The notes beneath the pieces are model-generated. The model ran no database searches. It saw only the letters and a list, made by a program, of their open reading frames with translations, and was not told the DNA's origin. The position numbers were made by a program, and so were the translations under genes. This document shows, piece by piece, positions 57,893 through 64,000 of a stretch of 64,000 bases of DNA (positions are counted from its first letter, which is position 1; each line of letters starts with the position of its first letter). The stretch comes from Linnemannia schmuckeri (taxonomy: Eukaryota; Mortierellomycota; Mortierellomycetes; Mortierellales; Mortierellaceae): positions 1,550,001-1,614,000 of the forward strand of contig JANATG010000013.1 in the NCBI GenBank assembly GCA_029449235.1, given 5' to 3'.

Positions 57893-58783
57893 ATGACCCC
57901 TGCTTCTACCTCAACTCCCCTCTCCAGATCCATCACAAAGTCAGTCCTCTCAAGGGAACAGTCCGAGGGTGTCGGTGCTCGTGTCCGTAGATCCATCGGA
58001 CGTCCCGAACTCCGTAACCACGACCCTTTCCTCATGCTCGATGAGTTCAACGTCGACAAGAACGGCGGCTTCCCCGACCACCCACACCGTGGTTTCGAGA
58101 CGGTGACCTACATGCTCGAGGGTCAGTTCCAGCACGAGGACTTTGCAGGACACAAGGGAACCATCGGACCTGGCGACTTGCAGTGGATGACCGCTGGTCG
58201 TGGTATTGTCCACTCGGAAATGCCTGTCAAGTCGCAGACCCGTGCTCATGGTCTCCAGCTCTGGATCAACTTGCCCAAGGAACACAAGATGTGTGAGCCT
58301 CAGTACCAGGAACTCCTCGATGGACAGATCCCTCGTGCTACTCCTCAGGACGGTGTCGTTGTCAAGGTCATTGCTGGCGAGTCTCATGGTGTCAAGTCCC
58401 AGGTCTACACTCGCACCCCCACCATGTACCTCGACTTCAAGATGGACAAGAACAAGACTGTCACCCAGACCATCCCCTCGACCTACACTGGCTTCATCTA
58501 TATGCTCAAAGGAACTGCATTCATTGGCGACAAGGGATTCGAGGGCAAGGCTCACCACACTCTCACACTTTCGGAGGACGGTGCCACGACAGTCAAGATC
58601 CAGACCAAGGACGAGGATGCACACTTTGTGTTCATTGCCGGTGAACCCCTGAAGGAGCCCATTGTGCAGCACGGACCCTTTGTCATGAACTCGTCCGAGG
58701 AGATCTATGACACGTTTGTGGACTACCAGAACAACAAGAATGGATTCGAACGCGCTCGCAACTGGCGTTCTACCATCGCCTAA
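57893..58783 (+). CDS. pirin-family protein, copy 2
   Basis: I place the start at 57893 (AAAATGACCCC), which aligns with the start of copy 1 after the same CAACAAGACAACTACTCAAA leader; the upstream in-frame ATG at 57812 lies in that leader. The protein is 296 residues. All metal-site residues are kept (HPHRGFE, GIVHSEMP). At DNA level nearly the whole coding region equals copy 1 except for scattered third-position changes. The first dozen codons (MTPASTSTPL) and the 3' flank differ clearly. Either the duplication is recent, or coding-region gene conversion has kept the two alike; the strong divergence of the accompanying membrane protein genes favours conversion or strong purifying selection. 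Confidence 0.93.
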   Translation: MTPASTSTPLSRSITKSVLSREQSEGVGARVRRSIGRPELRNHDPFLMLDEFNVDKNGGFPDHPHRGFETVTYMLEGQFQHEDFAGHKGTIGPGDLQWMTAGRGIVHSEMPVKSQTRAHGLQLWINLPKEHKMCEPQYQELLDGQIPRATPQDGVVVKVIAGESHGVKSQVYTRTPTMYLDFKMDKNKTVTQTIPSTYTGFIYMLKGTAFIGDKGFEGKAHHTLTLSEDGATTVKIQTKDEDAHFVFIAGEPLKEPIVQHGPFVMNSSEEIYDTFVDYQNNKNGFERARNWRSTIA

Positions 58784-59200
58784 TCCATCTCCTTCCCTTC
58801 ATTTATTATCACTCTACATTTATACAGCCATTGTAAAACAGCAGGACTAATTGAATAAAAAAAACAACCAAGATTAAATTAAAAAAAGTCGAGAGTAGTA
58901 TAGAAAAGTAACTGTACGGCCGATCCACACAGAACTACGAATGCGAGCTGAAATGTTGTTCGTTGTCAAATCTCTGTTTTTCCAACATATGTTTCAATCA
59001 AAGGTCTCTCTCTCGCGTGTGCTTCCTAGGACTAAAGTCTGTACACTCTTTTACTTATTACTTAGTATGTTGTCTTTCACATTTATTTTATTGAAGAAAC
59101 CAATGTTCTTGCTAGATGAGAATGAAAAATCGTCTATGTTTGGTACGCAAAGGCCATTTTTTTTTAGCCCTTGTAGACGAAGAATGTGTTCTTGAAAATA
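58784..59200. other. convergent 3' flanks
   Basis: AT-rich, with AATAAAA near 58854. No gene seen. Confidence 0.4.
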
Positions 59201-60669
59201 TCATTGTACTCTTCTTGCCCTCGCAACTCGCGCATCGCGCGCCTTCAAATCCTCCACCAGGCGCCAAGCGACCCAAAGTCGGCACACGAAAAATGCATTG
59301 AAGGCAATCATCTTGATAGCACGGAAAAAGACCACCTCCTCCGTTAATTGCTGCCCTGTATGTTCGTCCCTTGATGGTAAGGGCACTTCAGAGAAATCCT
59401 CGTTCCAGTGTTTTATGTTAGAGTTTGAGGCGGTATGGAAGGTTGTGGCACAGATGGAATAGAAGAGCCATTGGGTGTGGATGAGGGACTTGGAATAGAT
59501 GACATACAGCCCTGCAATCCCTTGTACCAAATAAAAAGCCCATTCTGCCTGATCTACTCTTCCTGCATTTGGTAGACAAAGCCGAAAAAAGGAAGAGGAG
59601 GGACGGCGTGGGGTCAGTTGTAAGGAACACAGCGTCTGTTTTTGGATAGTCTAGAATGCGCACATTTCTCCTTTGTCTGTTTGTTTAGGAGCAGAGGATG
59701 ACAACAGCCCAGACATTTCCATCTTTGAACACTAATTTGATTGTCAGTGTCACTTACCAGAAAGGCGAAAAATACGGCTCATTCCATCCATCGTCCTCAA
59801 CAGCAGCCAAATGCTCACAAAGAGACGAGGCCACGTTGGCACTCTCAGTCTCAATCGACGGATCTCGGCCTCGGTCTTGAACCCCTCCACAGACGATGCC
59901 GACGCAACAGGCGCAGGGAGGTCATCGTTAGCAGACAGGATATACTGTCCTTGTTCCTGACGAGCTTCCAGCTCAAGATCTGATTGCCGTCTTTGTTTCA
60001 GGATTGTCCATAATGCACCCCCGAGCAACATGTTGAGCGCAGAGGGCATCCAAGGCTCGACACCCTTCCACACAGTCACAACAAGGATCGGAGTCGTTGT
60101 CGATTGTGGTGTCGTTGTTATTGTTGGCTGTTGCGGAAACAATTCTAACGTGTGATTTTGTTCAAGGGCAGTGGCGTTGTTGGCGCGCCCTTTGAACGAG
60201 GGGACAAAGTGGACATAGGAGTAGACTATAATCATAAAAACTCCATTAAAAAGTGCGCCCACAAGCCAGATGTTAAACGCCAACTGGGCTAATCCTGTTG
60301 ATGGCTTATAGGCAACATGGACTCGTTGAAGTCCAATTGCGATCCCAAGGGCAATGTGGAAGTACATGGTGTAATAAGAGAAGGGGAATGATTTGGCAAG
60401 CGCTTCTAATAAACAGAAATGGGCACGAAAGAAGGATTGATGACAATGGAGGAGTAGTGGGGGACCGAGGGTTAGAGAGATTGGAAATATGGATTGGGCA
60501 TCATTGCTACGACATTCTCGCTTGCAGATACACTACCCGGGGGGATATTTAGGGGACGAAATAATCTTGGAACAGAGTAGAAGAGAGAGTACAATGATAG
60601 AGCGGCAACAACGATTCGAGGCCACTGATGCCAAAGTTGAGGCAGTAGGTTTGCTTTTTCTTGATACAT
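59201..60669 (-). CDS. multi-pass membrane protein, unknown family, copy 2
   Basis: Minus-strand exons 60669..60537, 60405..59758 and 59562..59201 (phases 1 and 1) give 380 residues. The layout equals copy 1: WPRIVVAALSLYSLFYSV, YYTMYFHIALGIAIGLQRVH, LAFNIWLVGALFNGVFMIIV, the shared loop PVASASSVEGFKTEA followed by LRLRVPTWPRLFVSIW, then YLVQGIAGLYVIYSKSLIHT and FFVCRLWVAWRLVEDLKARD. The luminal/central loop and the tail are shorter, and overall identity is moderate at best. A TATAAATA box is near 60808-60815. No known family recognised; the conserved loop and the PTWPRLF text mark likely functional sites. Confidence 0.8.
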
Positions 60670-60807
60670 TGAAAGCACAGTGGTGTTTGGGAGTAATCGT
60701 CTGTGGATGTGTGTGATTGTAGGTGGTGGTGGTAGGTGATAAGTATGAAGTCTGAAGAGAAGAAAAGAAAAGAGAAGAGAAGGGTGCAAGGAAAAAGAAC
60801 ACAAGGA

Positions 60808-60815
60808 TATTTATA
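60808..60815 (-). promoter_or_regulatory. TATA-like box of membrane protein copy 2
   Basis: TATAAATA on the minus strand about 140 bp upstream of the ATG at 60669. Confidence 0.4.
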
Positions 60816-61885
60816 TGAAAGCAGACGGAAGGGTGTGCAATTCTGCTACGGAAGGATGCACTATTCTACTACGGAGCACCAACGCCAATGTGGTGTTATC
60901 CATAAAAGGTTGGTTAGTAAAAGTCACGTGACACATATGGGTTTATCCCATGAGCATAGGCCTAGTTTTAAACCGATAACCAGTCTTGCATAATTTTTTT
61001 TCTGGCAGAATCATCCACATGGCACGCATGTCACTCCATTCCTCTCTCTTTCTCCACTCCACATCACCACATTAACCTCATCCTTCAAACAATCCCACAC
61101 GCCAATACACACACAATAACACGCATAGCCGACTAAATCCGACTAACAAAAAAAAATGACACGGGTAAGCCAGAGGGGTATGTATTTGCACAATTGGGGT
61201 GATATGTCCCGTACCTGGTTGGCGTCCATCATACTGATTATCTCGTTCTATCGTTCTGTTCTACTGTTTCGCGCGTTAACAAGTCGTCCGAAGGCAGTTC
61301 TTCTGCTAAAGGCAAAGCCATAGCACGAAACAAACTGCAGGCGAGCATGCAAGGCAACCAGTCGACAAGAGCAAAATCTAAACTGGAAACCTACCGCGAA
61401 CGCAACAGGGTTGAACAAGAAAATCATCTCTGCAATAAGCAGAAGGAGCTGGCAAGCTCCCAGCTTGCAGCTGAAGCTCGCAAGTCCTTGCAAGCCCAGT
61501 CGACGCGGGACCAGTACGATCGGTACCAGGAGAAATTCATGGTATGACAAGTGTGAATGTACCCTCATTTTTGCCCATGTGTAGTTAGACTGTGGCCCTC
61601 AACTCGACACAAACTCAATCACTCCATCCTTTGGTATCCCTTCGTCTGTCGCGAGTCACATATCCCACCCGCAAAAATTGGAAGCGAAAAAGCTTCCGAA
61701 ACAGACGAAGGGATAGGAATGGTGTAGCGCCTCTGGATATAAAGGTGATTACAACGTCACGGAAGGCAAAGTAACTCGATACTTTGCTTGCCTTACCTGC
61801 GAGACGAAAGATCCTCAAAACGGTATGAATATGAAGAAACTATGGTGAGCGGTCGTACGATACGATACGACGACGACGAAAGGCT

Positions 61886-62737
61886 ATGGTGGTATTTAAA
61901 ATTATGAGTGCTAACGGAAATGTAAATGCAATAGGTATTATACGGATCAAGCCGTTGCCAAGAGGTAAGGGGGGCAACAGCAAGGGCAAGTCCGGCGAGC
62001 AGCGGTCAATTCCGGATGGCTTGTGTTTTGAGGATGTCAATGAGAGTGTTGCGGAGGACAAAAGCGATGAGAATTGCGAAGAGGACGTCGGTCGAGACAT
62101 TGACATCAACAACAGTGAGGAGAACAATGAGGAGCGGTGGTATTCGACGGCAACCATCCTCTTGCACCTCGCTGCCATTGGCGACCTCTATAAGCATCAG
62201 TGTGAAGACAGAAACAATTTAGCGATGGATTATAGCACAGTTCCGACCCCAAAAACGTACCTCCAACCTCTGATCGACGCTTATCGTGTGAGGATGTCCG
62301 CCAGGAAGAGGTCGACAGATACCGACTTTGGCTCTATCAACTTCACTCAGAACCCAACTTCAACTGTTCGACAGCTAATGAAGCGATTCTGGATGCGCAA
62401 TGTGGAGGGCGCAGCCAGCTTGAGAAAGCGCCGCTTGAAAGGGCTACGCGACCGTGCGGACGTAAGCCTTTGCTTTTTCATGATGTTCCGTAGCGAAATC
62501 ACGCGCCAGATCCGACTTCCGGATCTTTTCGCCCACGACGTCGAGCCCAACCGCAACAGAAATACGAAGGACGCCAGCTGCAGAAGAGACCAATTCGTGC
62601 TTGGAGTCGTGCTGATGATGAGACAAGGCAAGACGAACAAGGACGGCAAGATTCAGTATGGAGTTGTAGTTCGGAACAAAGAAGTAGATGTGTGTCCCGT
62701 TGGCGCCCTAGCCTTTTATCTGCTTGAGCTTTGGTCG
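61886..62737 (+). CDS. tyrosine recombinase, N-terminal and core-binding part
   Basis: An open frame up to a donor TCG/GTAAGT at 62738 (phase 0). It holds an acidic stretch (DKSDENCEEDVGRDIDINNS), a helical core-binding-like region (STATILLHLAAIGDLYKHQC, TYLQPLIDAYRVRMSARKR) and the first catalytic block (FFMMFRSEITRQIRLPDL). It ends DVCPVGALAFYLLELWS. The ATG at 61886 is only the first in the open frame; the protein more likely continues upstream through spliced exons. A zinc-binding-like text, RYFACLTCETKD, lies at about 61770-61815 in another frame. Confidence 0.6.
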
Positions 62738-62872
62738 GTAAGTGACGTGCATCGTGCATGCGGTAAATGTCAGCGCTCGACGCGTTGCTCATATCTCATT
62801 TTAACAACACGTATTTAACAGTTTGCGCTCTTCCTCCCCCTCCTTTTTTTTTTTTTTTTTGGCTGTACTTAG

Positions 62873-63784
62873 AGTAAAAATAAGAAGGCGCCTGATCTGA
62901 CCAACCCTAGATGGACCGACTACCATTTGCTGGCTGGCAACAAACCAATGGATGTATCGATGAATTACAATTCCCAATTCCAAGCGCAATCGGAAGCTCT
63001 TCATGAGAGCGGGATATTGGACAAGGGCTCAGTGACTCACCTTGGGCACAGGCACGGCGCCAGATTCGCGCATATGTGTGGATCTACGGTAGAGGCGATC
63101 GCTAAGCACGAGAACTGGGCATCGAACCGTCTCTCAACTCATTATCTCGAGGGTGTGGAGCTTTCAGAGGCCCTTCGATTGGCTGGATTTGACCGCGACC
63201 GTCTAGAGCGCTTTTGGCTGGCTCGGAACACTGTGATCCCCAGCATCGAGCTCCAAAAGCAGCTATTCCCTTTCATCGAGGATGCTTGCTCTAACACGTT
63301 CTGGGGGCTCATGATTGATAACATCATGTGTGACCGCGACGTTTTTCATGGACGCGATGAGTTGCGTGAGAAGCTGCGACGAGGTGAGTGCAAGGAAGTC
63401 AAGCAGGTGTACACGGACACGGATATGCAGACCGTGCTGTCGAATGAAGCCATTTCAAGGAAGCGCCATCTTAGCCTTCTCGCCCACCTGCGAAAGGTTA
63501 TCCTTCAGGATGCGGTTGTCATCCTGTCCGAGGGTGGTGCTGCCGCCTCGCACCCTGTTTTCGATCACCCTGTCTTCAAAACACCTGCGTTTCAAGAGTT
63601 CCAGCAAGCCTTGCTGGAGAGCATGAGGGATCCCTCTCCTCATACGGATTCCCTCGCATCTGCCACACCCTCATCCAGCTGGAGTTTGACAGGGTCGGTG
63701 CGAGGCTTGGTGTCCAAGATGCTGCGATCCGGGGCTTGCAGCAAAGTCAGCAAACCGGACTTCAAAGTTTGCACGTCGGCATGA
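62873..63784 (+). CDS. tyrosine recombinase, catalytic C-terminal part
   Basis: Starts after GTACTTAG in phase 0 with SKNKKAPDLTNPRWTDYHLL, so the 135-nt intron 62738-62872 (with a long T run) is well supported. It contains the HGAR and THYLEG catalytic texts, then helical sequence (LFPFIEDACSNTFWGLMIDN, DELREKLRRGE). A Ser-rich end (SLASATPSSSWSL) probably comes from a shifted frame, since coiled-coil coding continues in a different frame beyond 63680. Confidence 0.6.
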   Translation, partial: SKNKKAPDLTNPRWTDYHLLAGNKPMDVSMNYNSQFQAQSEALHESGILDKGSVTHLGHRHGARFAHMCGSTVEAIAKHENWASNRLSTHYLEGVELSEALRLAGFDRDRLERFWLARNTVIPSIELQKQLFPFIEDACSNTFWGLMIDNIMCDRDVFHGRDELREKLRRGECKEVKQVYTDTDMQTVLSNEAISRKRHLSLLAHLRKVILQDAVVILSEGGAAASHPVFDHPVFKTPAFQEFQQALLESMRDPSPHTDSLASATPSSSWSLTGSVRGLVSKMLRSGACSKVSKPDFKVCTSA

Positions 63785-64000
63785 ATGCTCTAGCAGCTAC
63801 CTTACAAGCTCAGAATGATAGGACAGCATCCGAGCTGAAGGACTTGAAGCGGTGCATTGGCAACAATGGCATGCTGACAGGCAACAAACGACAATGTTTG
63901 AACAAGGATGCCGTTCGATCTCAGTTAATGCAAGCTCTCAAGTCAACTGTGGAAGCTGTGGTGGCGCTTAGCGAGGTAGATGAGGTGGAGGTCAGTGACG

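Larger units (their letters stand above)
61156..64000 (+). mobile_element. Crypton-like tyrosine recombinase gene, incomplete at right edge
   Basis: Exons I can support: 61156..61164 (MTR, donor GTAAGC), 61284..61541 (Lys/Gln/Glu-rich coiled coil, LETYRERNRVEQENH), a long frame reaching 62737 (its 5' border near 61886 or earlier is unclear), and 62873 onward. The recombinase part has MFRSEITRQIRLPDLF (first catalytic Arg), HRHGARFAHMCGS (His-x-x-Arg) and NRLSTHYLEGVELSE (nucleophile Tyr). That is the R..HxxR..Y set of the tyrosine recombinases of fungal Cryptons and the related Ndc10/CBF3 type. RNTVIPSIELQKQLFPFIED follows as in Ndc10-like proteins. The frame stops at 63784, but a coiled-coil text (IQLEFDRVGARLGVQDAAI, TLQAQNDRTASELKDLK) continues in another frame to the window end. 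So there is a frameshift or an intron near 63620-63680. Element ends are not seen. Confidence 0.65.

Noticed and set aside
1..64000. CRISPR array, prokaryotic operon or rRNA genes
   Set aside because: Genes have introns and eukaryotic promoters; no regular spacer-repeat array and no rRNA-like sequence were seen.

Overview
The window looks like chromosomal DNA of an early-diverging filamentous fungus. Mortierellomycotina (Mortierella/Linnemannia type) is my best guess. The grounds are: split genes with short GT..AG introns, TATAAAA boxes 90-220 bp upstream of many start codons, T-rich leaders, NACHT-WD40 receptors, a chitin deacetylase, an F-box/LRR protein, a plectasin-like defensin and a Crypton-like tyrosine recombinase. 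This is inferred from gene content and style; no database search was possible.

Layout. 1-722 (-): 5' part of a gene for a small secreted protein. 2865-4653 (-): DHA2-type MFS transporter. 6229-10421 (-) and 11609-15349 (-): two NACHT/pentapeptide/WD40 receptor genes (fungal NLR-like), the first broken by a nonsense codon, the second open. 17296-17676 (+): RAMP4/SERP1-type ER protein. 19214-20846 (+): chitin deacetylase. 20847-24805: long gene-poor stretch. 24806-26757 (+): second MFS paralogue with the same three-exon structure. About 27640-31941 (+): third NLR-like gene, broken by a one-base deletion. 32308-33958 (-): decayed coding fragments. 35201-35416 (+): six-cysteine defensin precursor. 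35791-37365 (-): F-box/LRR-like protein. 37821-39721 (+): MpaB/rubber-oxygenase-like protein. 40359-42271 (+): Aro8-like aminotransferase in six exons. 44394-46640: repeat and transposon graveyard, with a reverse-transcriptase fossil, a 90-bp tandem array split by a solo LTR, and gag-like debris. 48077-50232 (+): tail-anchored protein, possibly Pex26-like. 51538-53677 (+): START-domain membrane protein. 54424-60669: a tandem duplication of a two-gene unit (pirin + and multi-pass membrane protein -). 61156-64000 (+): Crypton-like tyrosine recombinase running off the right edge.

How the genes relate. The left half is a receptor/transporter region shaped by duplication. Three NLR-like genes share a nearly identical block in the WD40 region, which suggests recent gene conversion, and two of the three carry one simple disabling change each. 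The defensin gene lies about 3 kb beyond the third receptor, so the region could be a fungal defence locus, but that link is inference from proximity only. The 54-61 kb duplication shows opposite fates for its two members: the pirins are almost identical while the membrane proteins have diverged widely. The most distinctive non-coding features are a minimal retro-insertion (oligo-A tail flanked by a 14-bp target duplication) at 16575-16652 and the 272-bp solo LTR with a 5-bp target duplication inside the tandem array.
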